Assembly (NCBI RefSeq): GCF_001941945.1
Contig: NZ_CP015583.1
Span: 3,417,501 to 3,481,500 of the forward strand
Reading direction: 5' to 3'
Length of the DNA: 64,000 bases
Origin: Roseomonas gilardii
GTDB lineage: Bacteria; Pseudomonadota; Alphaproteobacteria; Acetobacterales; Acetobacteraceae
Of the stretch, positions 8,492 through 17,012 are shown in pieces; the first letter of the stretch is position 1; each line of letters begins with the position of its first letter. Both the position numbers and the translations under genes were made by a program. The notes below the pieces were generated by a model. The model made no database searches and had not been told where the DNA came from. It saw nothing but the letters and a program-made list of their open reading frames with translations.

Positions 8492-10081
8492 ATGCAGCGC
8501 CGCAGCCTTCTCCGATCCGCCGCCCTCCTGCCGCTCACCGGCCTCGCCCGTCCGGCCCTGGCGCAGGCCCGGCGCGCGGGGACGCTGCGCTTCGTGCCGC
8601 AGGCCAACCTCACCGTGCTGGACCCGATCCTCACCACGGCGGGGGTGACGGCGGACCATGGCTATGCCGTCTTCGACACGCTCTATGGCACGGGCGCGGA
8701 TTTCCGCCCGACGCCGCAGATGGCGGAGGGCCATGAGGTCTCGGCGGATGGCCGCGTCTGGACCATCCGGCTGCGCGAGGGGCTGCGCTTCCATGACGGG
8801 GAGCCGGTGCGCGCGGCGGACTGCGCCGCCAGCCTCGCGCGATGGAGCAAGCGGGACAGTTTCGGCCAGACCCTGGGCGCCGCCGTGGATGCCTGGGAAG
8901 CCCCGGGGGACCGCGAGCTGCGCATCCGGTTGAGCCGCCCCTTCCCGCGCCTGCTTTCGGCCCTGGCCTATGTCGGGCCGATCCCCGCCTTCATCATGCC
9001 GGAGCGGCTGGCGAAGACCGATCCCTACAAGCCGGTGACGGAGATGGTCGGCTCGGGCCCCTACCGCTTCCTGGCCGACGAGTTCGTCTCGGGGGCCCAT
9101 GCCGCCTATGCGCGCTTCGACGGCTACCGGCCACGCGACGAGGCACCGGTGCTCAATGCCGGCGGCAAGCGGGCCTATTTCGAGCGCATCGAGTGGAAGA
9201 TCATCCCGGATTCCTCCACGGCCGCCAGCGCGCTGCAGTCCGGCGAGGTGGACTGGTGGGAATTCGCCGATGCCGACCTGGTCCCCATGCTCGCCCGGGA
9301 CCGCGCCATCCGGGTGCAGTCCTACGACCCGCTCGGCTTCATGGGCTTCCTGCGCTTCAACTCGCATGTGCCGCCCTTCGACAACGCGGCGCTGAAGCGG
9401 GTGGTCCTGGCGGCGGTGCAGCAGGCGGACTACATGGCGCTGGTCACGGGGGGCGACGACAAGGCCTGGAACACCGCCTACAGCATGTTCCCGCCCGGCC
9501 TGCCTTTCGTGAAGCCGGTCGGCACCGATGTGATGGGGGCGCCCAAGGACTTCGCGAAGCTGCGGCAGGCGGTGAAGGATGCCGGCTACGCGGGCGAGAA
9601 GGTGGTGATCCTGAGCCCGAGCGACATTCCTTCCCTCGCGCCCTTCGGCGACGTGACGGCCGAGATGCTTCGCCGGCTGGGCATGAACGTGGACCTGCAG
9701 GTCATGGACTGGGGCAGCGTGGTGCAGCGGCGCACCTCGCGGGAGCCGGTGGAGAAGGGTGGCTGGAGCCTGTTCCACACCACCTGGAAGAGCGGCTCGA
9801 TCGCCAATCCGGCGCTGAACACCAACATCCGCGGCCAGGGGGCCTCCGGCTGGTTCGGCTGGTTCGAGAATGCGAGGATCGAGGCCCTGACACGGGAATG
9901 GCTGGAGGCGGCCAGCGACGACGAGCAGCAGCGCCTCTTCGATGCCATCCAGGCCGAGGCCTTCGACAAGGTGCCTGTCATTCCCCTGGGGCAGTTCCAG
10001 CAGAAGACGGCGCTGCGGGCGGAGCTGACCGGCGTGCTGCCTGGCCCCGCCGCCTTCCCCTGGAACATCCGGCGCGCCTGA
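8492..10081 (+). CDS. Peptide-type ABC transporter substrate-binding protein (family 5)
   Basis: 529 aa SBP_bac_5 (DppA/OppA-like) periplasmic protein. The N terminus MQRRSLLRSAALLPLTG with a twin arginine and cleavage near ALAQA suggests Tat or Sec export. Family features: LRFVPQANLTVLDPILTTA at the mature N terminus, GRVWTIRLREGLRFHDGEPV and VGSGPYRF. Start 8492 has GGGAG 6 nt upstream; an in-frame ATG at 8459 would overlap the hairpin. The M81 peptidase gene follows 8 nt after the stop. No cognate permeases are adjacent. Likely ligand: a peptide or modified amino acid handled by the neighbouring hydrolase. Confidence 0.82.
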   Translation: MQRRSLLRSAALLPLTGLARPALAQARRAGTLRFVPQANLTVLDPILTTAGVTADHGYAVFDTLYGTGADFRPTPQMAEGHEVSADGRVWTIRLREGLRFHDGEPVRAADCAASLARWSKRDSFGQTLGAAVDAWEAPGDRELRIRLSRPFPRLLSALAYVGPIPAFIMPERLAKTDPYKPVTEMVGSGPYRFLADEFVSGAHAAYARFDGYRPRDEAPVLNAGGKRAYFERIEWKIIPDSSTAASALQSGEVDWWEFADADLVPMLARDRAIRVQSYDPLGFMGFLRFNSHVPPFDNAALKRVVLAAVQQADYMALVTGGDDKAWNTAYSMFPPGLPFVKPVGTDVMGAPKDFAKLRQAVKDAGYAGEKVVILSPSDIPSLAPFGDVTAEMLRRLGMNVDLQVMDWGSVVQRRTSREPVEKGGWSLFHTTWKSGSIANPALNTNIRGQGASGWFGWFENARIEALTREWLEAASDDEQQRLFDAIQAEAFDKVPVIPLGQFQQKTALRAELTGVLPGPAAFPWNIRRA

Positions 10082-10089
10082 AGGAGAGC

Positions 10090-11568
10090 ATGGCCATGCG
10101 TATCGCGATCGGCGGAACCCACCAGGAATCCGTCAGCTTCCTACGGCTGCTGACGGAGCTGGCGGAGTTCCAGGCCACCGAGGCGGCGGGGCCGGAGCTG
10201 CTGACGCGCTTCCGCGGCACCAACACGCTCTGCAGCGGCTTCATCGAGGTCTGCGAGGCGGAAGGCGCCGAGATCCTGCCGATGGTCTATGCCGATGGCG
10301 GTGCCGCCGGGCCGGCCTCGGACGAGGCCTTCCTGCATTATGCCGACCGGATCTGCGCGACGCTGCAGCAGGCCGGACCGCTGGATGGCGTGCTCCTCGC
10401 CCTGCATGGCGCCATGACCACGCCGACGCGGCTCGATCCGGACCGGGAGCTCCTGGAGCGCGTGCGCGCGGTGGTCGGCCGGGATGTGCCCGTGGTGATC
10501 GGCCTGGACTACCATGCCAATATCGACCGCCACACGGTCGAGCTGGCGGATGCCGTCTTCGGCTACCACTACTCGCCGCACACCGACATCGCCGAGACCG
10601 GCGCCCGCGCCGCGCGCTGCCTGATGCGCATGCTGCGCGACGGGCTGCGCCCCGCCATGGCCTTCGACAAGCCGGGCGTCATGGTGCCGAGCATCTTCAG
10701 CGCCACGGGCCTCGCGCCGCTCTCGGAAATCGTCGGCGATTCTGTCGCCATGGCGGAGGACAGCCCCGGCTATCTCGATGTCTCCGTCTTCGCCGGCTTC
10801 TCCTATGCCGACGTCCCCAATTGCGGCTTCTCCGTCCTCGCCGTCTCGGACGATGCCGCGCGCGCGGAACACGCCGTCCGCACCCTGAGCCGCCGCATCC
10901 GCGACGCCCGCCATGAGCTGCTGCACGGGGATCTCGTGCTGGGCATCGAGGAAGGCGTCGATCGCGCCATCGCCCTCGCCGCGGGGGCCGACCGGCCGGT
11001 GGTGCTGCTGGAACACGCCGACCGCTGCAACGACAGCACCTATCTGCTGCGCGCTCTCCTGGAACGGAAGGCGAAGCGCGCGGCCGTGCCCTATATCTGG
11101 GATGCGAAGGCCGCCGCCGCCTGCCTCGCGGCAGGTGCCGGGGCCGAGGTGACGCTGGATGTCGGCGGCCATTCCTCCGAGCGCGCCGGCGGTCCGGTGC
11201 GGCTGACCGGACGCGTCACCTGGGTGGGGGAGAAGACGTACCGCACCACCGGCGCCTACATGCATGGCAAGCTGGTGCAGCTCGGCACCGCGGCGGTGCT
11301 GGATGTGGACGGACTGATGGTCAGCCTGGTCAGCCGCCCCACCCTGACGGTGGACGAGGACGTCTTCACCCAGTTCGGCATGCGGACGCGAGACTTCGGC
11401 ATCATCGTGCTGCGCTCGAAGACGCATTTCCGTGCCGCCTATGAGCCCATCGCCGAGGCGATCCTGATCGTGGACACGCCCGACTGGGGCCCGGCGGACC
11501 TGACCACCCTGCCCTACCGCCAGGTGCCGCGGGAGCGCGTCTTTCCCTTCAGCGACCTGCCGGACTGA
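10090..11568 (+). CDS. M81 family metallopeptidase (MlrC-like)
   Basis: 492 aa. N-terminal DUF1485/M81 domain starting MAMRIAIGGTHQESVSF, with metal-binding candidates in GLDYHANID and FGYHYSPHTD, and a C-terminal MlrC_C domain ending near the 490s. The family is named after microcystinase C of sphingomonads, which hydrolyses linearised microcystin fragments; most members have unknown physiological substrates. AAGGAGAG lies directly before the ATG and only 8 nt separate it from the binding-protein gene, so import and hydrolysis are probably linked. Confidence 0.82.
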   Translation: MAMRIAIGGTHQESVSFLRLLTELAEFQATEAAGPELLTRFRGTNTLCSGFIEVCEAEGAEILPMVYADGGAAGPASDEAFLHYADRICATLQQAGPLDGVLLALHGAMTTPTRLDPDRELLERVRAVVGRDVPVVIGLDYHANIDRHTVELADAVFGYHYSPHTDIAETGARAARCLMRMLRDGLRPAMAFDKPGVMVPSIFSATGLAPLSEIVGDSVAMAEDSPGYLDVSVFAGFSYADVPNCGFSVLAVSDDAARAEHAVRTLSRRIRDARHELLHGDLVLGIEEGVDRAIALAAGADRPVVLLEHADRCNDSTYLLRALLERKAKRAAVPYIWDAKAAAACLAAGAGAEVTLDVGGHSSERAGGPVRLTGRVTWVGEKTYRTTGAYMHGKLVQLGTAAVLDVDGLMVSLVSRPTLTVDEDVFTQFGMRTRDFGIIVLRSKTHFRAAYEPIAEAILIVDTPDWGPADLTTLPYRQVPRERVFPFSDLPD

Positions 11569-11590
11569 GGGCGGAGCGCGTCCGGCCTGG

Positions 11591-11622
11591 CCCCGTGCCG
11601 CCTTGCATCCGGCGGCGCGGGG
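11591..11622 (+). terminator. Hairpin between the M81 peptidase and deformylase genes
   Basis: CCCCGTGCCGCC (11591-11602) pairs with 11611-11622 over 12 bp with one G-T wobble; loop 8 nt. No T tract follows, so it may be an mRNA-stability or partial termination structure. Confidence 0.4.
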
Positions 11623-11688
11623 GGCCATCACGGGCATGTCCCGGCCGGCGGCGACCTCCGGCCCCATCCCCTGGAAGGGAGACCGGCC

Positions 11689-12249
11689 ATGGCCATCCTG
11701 AAGATCGCCCGCATGGGCCATCCCGTGCTGCTGGAACGCTGCGAGCCCGTGCCCGATCCGGGCGCACCGGAGATCCGCCGTCTCGTGCGGGACATGTTCG
11801 AGACGATGGAGGACGCGCCGGGCGCGGGCCTCGCCGCGCCGCAGGTGCATGTGCCGCTGCGCCTCTTCGTCTTCCGCGTCCTGCCGTCCCGCAGCAGCGG
11901 CGCGCCGGATGACACGGTGGTCGGCAACACGGTCCTGATCAACCCGGTGGTGGAGCCGATCGGCGAGGAGACGCATCTGCGCTGGGAAGGCTGCCTTTCC
12001 ATCCCTGGCCTGCGCGCCGCCGTGCCACGCTTCCGGCGGGTCCGCTACACCGGCACGGATTGCGACGGCCGCACCGTCGCGGCCGAGGTGGAGGGTTTCC
12101 ATGCCGGCGTCGTCCAGCACGAGAACGACCATCTGGATGGCATCCTCTATCCGATGCGGATGACGGATTTCGGCCTGATGGGCTTCAACGAAGAGATCGC
12201 GCGCTTCTCGGACCAGCCGGGCGCCGCGCCGCCCACGGCCCGCGGGTAG
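11689..12249 (+). CDS. def: Peptide deformylase
   Basis: 186 aa Fe/Zn hydrolase that removes the N-formyl group from nascent proteins. All three motifs are present: GAGLAAPQ near 45-52 (motif 1), EGCLS with metal ligand C102 (motif 2), and QHENDH with ligands H144/H148 and catalytic E145 (motif 3). GAAGGGAGA lies upstream of the ATG. It stands outside the usual def-fmt context, at the end of a transport/aminotransferase cluster, which suggests an accessory deformylase; the essential copy is probably elsewhere. It converges with the sensor-kinase gene. Confidence 0.88.
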   Translation: MAILKIARMGHPVLLERCEPVPDPGAPEIRRLVRDMFETMEDAPGAGLAAPQVHVPLRLFVFRVLPSRSSGAPDDTVVGNTVLINPVVEPIGEETHLRWEGCLSIPGLRAAVPRFRRVRYTGTDCDGRTVAAEVEGFHAGVVQHENDHLDGILYPMRMTDFGLMGFNEEIARFSDQPGAAPPTARG

Positions 12250-12270
12250 TCCGTCAGGCGGGGCGGCGGT

Positions 12271-14685
12271 TCAGGGCGCGGTTTCCGGCTGGGCGGCGAG
12301 CAGGCCGGTGATGGCGGCGGCGATCTGCTCCACGGTGACGGGCTTGCGCAGGATGGCGAAGGGGCCGCCCGCCCTCGCTTCCGCCAGATCGTCTTCCGCG
12401 GCCTCGCCGGCGAAGCCGGTGACCAGGAGGACGCCCAGCCCCGGCCGCCGCAACCGGGCCCGGCGCGCCAGTTCCAGCCCGTTCATGCCGGGCATGGCCA
12501 GATCGGTGACCAGCAGTTCCGCCCGTGGCAGCGCCGGGGAGACCAGCGCCTCGGCACCGCTGCCGGCCGTGCCGACGCGGAAGCCGCTTTCCGCCAGCGC
12601 ATCCGACAGGAGTTCGCGGAGCGCGGCCTCGTCCTCCACCAGCAGCACGGAACGTTTCCCGCCCACTCCGGTGCCGTGCCCCCCTGGACCGTTCCCGGGG
12701 GCCAGGGCGTCAGGCACGGCTCTGGCCTGTGCGGCCGGAGCGGCATGGGGTGGGCCGGCGGCCGCCTCCTCCCGGACCGGCAGGGGCAGCCAGAGCGTGA
12801 CCACGGTGCCCCGGCCCGGGGTGCTGGCGATCAGGAGGGCGCCGCCGGACTGCTCCGCGAACCCCTTGGCCATGGACAGGCCGAGGCCGGTGCCCTGTCC
12901 CTTCGGCTTGGTGGTGAAGAAAGGCTCCGTCGCCCGCGACAGCGTCTCCGCGTCCATGCCGTTCCCCGTATCGGAGACGGCCAGGCGCAGATAGGACACG
13001 GCCGCCGGCGCCGGGGCGGGTGCCTGTCCGACGCCATTCCCATCGCCACCCCGGGGAGCCGCGAGCAGCGGCGGCCCCTCGCCTTCCGGGGCGCGCGAGG
13101 CGGCAAAGCGGAGCGTCCCGCCCTCGGGCATCGCATCCCGCGCATTGGTGGCCAGGTTGATCAGTACCGCCTCCAGCTGCGAACGGTCCGCGCGCAGCAC
13201 CGGCAGGCCGGGCTCCGCCTCCACCAGGATGCGCAGGCCGGGGCCCAGCGTATGCCGCAGGATCTCCATGAGGTCGGCGAGCAGGGCCTCGACCGCCACG
13301 CTCTCGCTGCGCAGCTCGTCCTTGCGGGCGAAGGCGAGCAGGCGGCGCGTCACGGCCGCCCCACGCTCCGCGGCCTCGCCCATCATCCCCGCCAGCTTCG
13401 CCACCGCCTGTGGGTCGCCGGCACGGCGGCGGATCAGGTTCGCGCCCCCGGCGATGGCCTGCAGCACGTTGTTGAAGTCATGCGCCACGCCGCCGGCGAG
13501 CTGTCCCAGCGCCTCCAGCTTCTGCGCCTGCCGCAGCTGCTCCTCGGCACTGCGCCGCCCGCGTTCCGCCGCCTCGCGCGCCGCCATGGCCTCCGCCATC
13601 CGGGCATAGAGGCGGAAGCGCCCGGCGACGAAGCTGGCGATGAGCAGGAGCGCCACGGCGATCAGCACCGCCGAGGCGATCAGGATGCCGGCATCGATGC
13701 GCCAGCGGGCCAGCACCGCCTGCGTGGTCCGGCTGATGCTGATCACCACGGGCTGGGTCTGCAGCCGGGTGGCGGCCACGATGCGGTGCCGGCCATCCAT
13801 CAGGCTGGACAGTTCCATCACCCGCCGCTCCCCCGGCTGCATGCCCATCACCAGCTCCGGGCTCCGCATGCCGGCGGGAAGCGGCGGATGGCGCAGCAGC
13901 AGGGCCCCGTCGTCACGCCACAAGGCGATCCCCGTGTCCTTGGGCATCTGCAGATCGGCATAGAGGCGCTCGAAGTAGTGCAGGTTCATGGCCCCGAGCA
14001 CCAGCCCCAGGAACTGCCCCTCCGCCGAGGAGATCCGGCGGGCCAGATAGATGGTCGGGCTGCCATTCCCCCGGTTCTCGACCGGCAGGCCGACGAAGGT
14101 CAGCCGCGACGGGTCGGTGCTCAGCACCCTGAAGTAGTCGCGGTCGGCGACGTTGACCGGAGGCACCGGCTGGTAGCGGGAGAAGTTCAGCAGCCTCCCG
14201 TCCCGGGCGATGACCGTCACGGCATCGAGCTGCGGGATGCCCGAGATCCGTGCCACCAGCATCCCGAAGACCTCCGGCGCCGTGGCCCGGTCGTTGAATT
14301 CCTCGGCGTTCTGCAGCCGGCCGTCCCGCAGGTCCTCGGCCACGCCGTTCACGACCAGCTCCACGCTCTGCAGGGCGCGGTCGGACTGTTCCGCCAGCAG
14401 GGTATCCAGCGCGGCCAGGTTCGCCTGCGCCGTCATCAGGGTGCTGGTGCGCAGATGCATCGCGGCCAGCGCGGCACCGGCCAGGATGGCGATCGCCACC
14501 AGCAGCCCGGCCAGGCGAACGAAGCGGACCATGCCGCCGGGCCGGCCGGGAAAGGAGGCCGGCCTCTTCAAGCCCGGCTCCACGCGCCGCCGGGATGGCC
14601 GGGCGGCATGGCGCGCCCCGGCCGGCCCGGGCGCGAGACCGGGCCTGCGCCGCTCCGTGTCACGGCTCGCCCTTCCCCCCGTCAT
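12271..14685 (-). CDS. Hybrid sensor histidine kinase / response regulator
   Basis: 804 aa from the ATG at 14685. Order: an Arg/Pro-rich N terminus, membrane segment 1 (VRLAGLLVAIAILAGAALAA), a periplasmic Cache-type sensor domain of about 250 residues, membrane segment 2 (ILIASAVLIAVALLLIASF), HisKA with phospho-acceptor H402 in GGVAHDFNNVLQAI, HATPase (DTGNGMD, GTGLGLSMAKGF), and a C-terminal receiver with D728 in LLVTDLAMPGMNG. The start is uncertain: ATG 14532 (MVRFVRLAGLL) would begin right at the first membrane helix and give 753 aa. No partner regulator or output gene is next to it; signal unknown. Confidence 0.83.
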   Translation of the reverse strand: MTGGRASRDTERRRPGLAPGPAGARHAARPSRRRVEPGLKRPASFPGRPGGMVRFVRLAGLLVAIAILAGAALAAMHLRTSTLMTAQANLAALDTLLAEQSDRALQSVELVVNGVAEDLRDGRLQNAEEFNDRATAPEVFGMLVARISGIPQLDAVTVIARDGRLLNFSRYQPVPPVNVADRDYFRVLSTDPSRLTFVGLPVENRGNGSPTIYLARRISSAEGQFLGLVLGAMNLHYFERLYADLQMPKDTGIALWRDDGALLLRHPPLPAGMRSPELVMGMQPGERRVMELSSLMDGRHRIVAATRLQTQPVVISISRTTQAVLARWRIDAGILIASAVLIAVALLLIASFVAGRFRLYARMAEAMAAREAAERGRRSAEEQLRQAQKLEALGQLAGGVAHDFNNVLQAIAGGANLIRRRAGDPQAVAKLAGMMGEAAERGAAVTRRLLAFARKDELRSESVAVEALLADLMEILRHTLGPGLRILVEAEPGLPVLRADRSQLEAVLINLATNARDAMPEGGTLRFAASRAPEGEGPPLLAAPRGGDGNGVGQAPAPAPAAVSYLRLAVSDTGNGMDAETLSRATEPFFTTKPKGQGTGLGLSMAKGFAEQSGGALLIASTPGRGTVVTLWLPLPVREEAAAGPPHAAPAAQARAVPDALAPGNGPGGHGTGVGGKRSVLLVEDEAALRELLSDALAESGFRVGTAGSGAEALVSPALPRAELLVTDLAMPGMNGLELARRARLRRPGLGVLLVTGFAGEAAEDDLAEARAGGPFAILRKPVTVEQIAAAITGLLAAQPETAP

Positions 14686-14854
14686 ATTGCTTCTGCGCGG
14701 CCATGCACGCAGCATCCCGCTTAGGCGCCGGTCCTGCAACCGCGTTGATGGCGGGGGCGCATGACAGGGCGTTCATCCCCCCGGCCCGAACCGCCGCGAC
14801 GCCGCGCCATCGGACCAGGCCTGGGCGGCGCGGGCTTCCGGACGACGGCCCCCC

Positions 14855-15568
14855 CTATTCCTGCTCCTGCGCCGCATGGGCGGCGATGTAGCCGCGAAGC
14901 GCCCCGGCGGCGTTGAGCATATGCGCCCGCATGCAGCGCGCCGCCTCCTCGCCATCCCCCCGCGCGATCGCTGCCATCACCTGCCCATGCTCCTCGCGCG
15001 AGCGGTGGATGCGGTCGCCGTGGCGAAGCTGCGTGCGCCGGAAGGCCGCCAGCCGGCCGCGCAGCGCCATGGCCTGCTCGGCCAGGAAGGCGTTGTGCGT
15101 GGCGCGGTAGATGGCGTCGTGGAAATCCCGGTTGAAGCCGTCATAGGCATCGACGTCGCCACGCCGCACCATCTCCGCCGAGGCCTCGTGCAGGTCCATC
15201 AGCCGGCTGCGTTCCAGCGGCGTCATGCGATAGGTGGCGAGGCGGACGCAGAGCGCCTCCATCTCCGCCGAGGCCTCGAACATGTCCATGATCCGCGTCG
15301 CGGTCACGCGGGTCACGACCACGCCCCGGCGCGGGCGCAGTTCCACCAGACCGCTCACCGCGAGTTGCCGCAGCGCCTCCCGCACAGGGGTGCGGGAGGC
15401 GCCGAAACGGTCGGCGAGGAGCTGTTCGTCCAGCGCCGTGCCGGCGGCCAGGGCACCGGAGGCGATCTCGTCGGTCAGCGCGTTGCGGATGCGCTCGGAC
15501 AGGAGAATCCGCTCTTCCGACAATGCCTCCACCGGCTCCAGCACCGATTTCGCCTCCATGCCATCCAT
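14855..15568 (-). CDS. GntR/FadR (FCD) family regulator, probable malonate regulator
   Basis: 237 aa. Winged helix (about 22-90) with LLADRFGASRTPVREALRQL and a wing GLVELRPRRGVVV; C-terminal FCD ligand-binding domain with conserved metal-type His residues (FNRDFHDAIY, EEHGQVMAAI). It starts 4 nt after the madM stop, so it is the third gene of a madL-madM-gntR operon facing the mdc genes. Enterobacterial mdc clusters use a LysR-type MdcR; a GntR-type regulator is the arrangement known for MatR of rhizobial malonate genes. Role as malonate-responsive repressor is inferred from position. Confidence 0.8.
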   Translation of the reverse strand: MDGMEAKSVLEPVEALSEERILLSERIRNALTDEIASGALAAGTALDEQLLADRFGASRTPVREALRQLAVSGLVELRPRRGVVVTRVTATRIMDMFEASAEMEALCVRLATYRMTPLERSRLMDLHEASAEMVRRGDVDAYDGFNRDFHDAIYRATHNAFLAEQAMALRGRLAAFRRTQLRHGDRIHRSREEHGQVMAAIARGDGEEAARCMRAHMLNAAGALRGYIAAHAAQEQE

Positions 15569-15571
15569 GAT

Positions 15572-16339
15572 TCAGCCGCCCATCAGGGCCCGGACGGCCA
15601 GATAGAGCACGGATGGCGCCACGAGGCAGCCCAGGCCGGTGTGGAAGGTGGCGGTCAGCGCGCCATAGGGCACCAGCCGCGGGTCCGTGGCGGCGAGGCC
15701 GCCGGTGACGCCGCTCACCGTGCCCATCAGCCCGCCGAAGGCCATGGCGGAGCGCGGATTGTCCAGGCCGATGAAACGGGCGACGAAGGGCGTGCCGATC
15801 ATCACCAGCACCGCCTTGAGCACGCCGGTGGCGATGGAGAGCGCGATCACCGCCGAATCCGCGCCCAGCGCGGCGCCGGTCACCGGGCCGACGATATAGG
15901 TGATCGCCCCGGCGCCGATGGTGGTGAGGCTGACCGCATCCGTGTAGCCGAAGGCCAGCGCGACGCAGACGCCGAAGATGAAGGGCAGCACCGTGCCCAG
16001 GCCGAGCGCGACGACGCCCAGCAGCCCGGCCTTGCGCGCCTCGATCACGTCCACCTCGAAGGCGGTGGCGACGATGGCGAAGTCGCGCAGCATGGCGCCC
16101 CCCATCAGCCCGATCCCGGCGAAGACGGGCAGGTCGGCGATGCCCTTCTGCCCGCCGGTGGCCAGACCGCCGGCATAGGCCAGCACCAGGCCGATCACGA
16201 TGGCGATGGCGGAGCCATGGACGCGGCCCAGCGTCAGGTGGCGGGAGATCAGGTAGGAGACCCACATCACCGCGCCGACCAGGGCGAAGGCGGTGACGAG
16301 GCTCTGCTCGACGAAGAGGTGGCGCAGGCTCTCAGGCAT
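15572..16339 (-). CDS. madM: Malonate transporter subunit MadM
   Basis: 255 aa, highly hydrophobic with about eight membrane segments; the larger subunit of the MadL/MadM malonate:cation symporter. Diagnostic stretches include HGSAIAIVIGLVLAYAGGLA and DPRLVPYGALTATFHTG. Start ATG 16339 overlaps the end of madL by 8 nt; the longer open frame to 16426 is only overlap with madL. MadLM supplies malonate to the decarboxylase encoded on the opposite strand. Confidence 0.9.
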   Translation of the reverse strand: MPESLRHLFVEQSLVTAFALVGAVMWVSYLISRHLTLGRVHGSAIAIVIGLVLAYAGGLATGGQKGIADLPVFAGIGLMGGAMLRDFAIVATAFEVDVIEARKAGLLGVVALGLGTVLPFIFGVCVALAFGYTDAVSLTTIGAGAITYIVGPVTGAALGADSAVIALSIATGVLKAVLVMIGTPFVARFIGLDNPRSAMAFGGLMGTVSGVTGGLAATDPRLVPYGALTATFHTGLGCLVAPSVLYLAVRALMGG

Positions 16340-16742
16340 GGTGGCCACCCTCCGTCTTGAGCGGGGCGAAGCGGCCATCGGCATCGCGCGGCCGCCCGAT
16401 CCGGCTGAGCAGCGCCGTGGCGGCAAGGCAGACCACCGTCGCGCCGACGCCCGCGACCAACACCAGCGGTCCGCCGCGCAGCGCGGTCACCACGTTCTGC
16501 TGCGCCGCCATGGCCACCACGATGGGGATGTACATGGTGGCCCAGAACTCGACGCCGAGCTTCAGCCCGTGGGTGAGCTTGCCGCGCCTCGCCAGCCAGA
16601 GCCGGGCGGCGATCAGCAGCATCATGGCGAGGCCGACCCCGCCGACATTGGCCTTCACGCCGAGCATGAAGCCCAGCAGGTCCCCCAGGTAGACGCCAGC
16701 CAGGGTGCAGACCGCGAGCAGGGCGACGCCGAAGATGGTCAT
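16332..16742 (-). CDS. madL: Malonate transporter subunit MadL
   Basis: 136 aa small membrane protein with four predicted helices, beginning MTIFGVALLAVCTLAGVYLG. It is the small partner of MadM and heads the leftward operon, 270 nt from the divergent mdcA start. The two transporter genes overlap by 8 nt, indicating coupled translation and an obligate complex. Confidence 0.9.
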   Translation of the reverse strand: MTIFGVALLAVCTLAGVYLGDLLGFMLGVKANVGGVGLAMMLLIAARLWLARRGKLTHGLKLGVEFWATMYIPIVVAMAAQQNVVTALRGGPLVLVAGVGATVVCLAATALLSRIGRPRDADGRFAPLKTEGGHHA

Positions 16743-16851
16743 GGGTGCCCCCCGGACAGGGTGGGGCGAGAGGCAGAGGGCAGCGACATGGGGCCGGAAT
16801 CCTTCCTGGATGTTCCCGAGATTGCGGACCGGTCTGGCGCCGGCCTGGGTT

Positions 16852-16924
16852 CAAGTATGCAGAACGCCGATCAGGAAGCAACAAAGTATGCAATGAGGCC
16901 GAAACAAACTTGTCCTGTACACGG
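16852..16924. promoter_or_regulatory. Divergent mad/mdc control region with repeats
   Basis: In the 270-nt gap between madL and mdcA, CAAGTATGCA (16852-16861) and AAAGTATGCA (16883-16892) form a direct repeat spaced exactly 31 bp, about three helical turns. Just beyond lies CTTGT (16909-16913) and TACACG (16918-16923), resembling the TCTTGTA/TACACGA halves I recall for the rhizobial MatR site, but with different spacing. The stretch is more AT-rich than its surroundings. Binding by the GntR-type gene product is inference. Confidence 0.5.
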
Positions 16925-17012
16925 TTATCCGGATGGGCCACTCTGCCATCCGAAGAGCTGGAAGGCGGCGCCGATCATGGCCGCCCGGTCCGACAAGCCT
17001 GGGAGGGAAGGC

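Noticed and set aside
10141-12132. 663-codon minus-strand frame opposite the M81 peptidase and deformylase
   Set aside because: Spans two convincing plus-strand genes and has no recognisable domain.
12676-14724. 682-codon plus-strand frame inside the sensor kinase
   Set aside because: Shadow of the kinase gene, which has all catalytic motifs.
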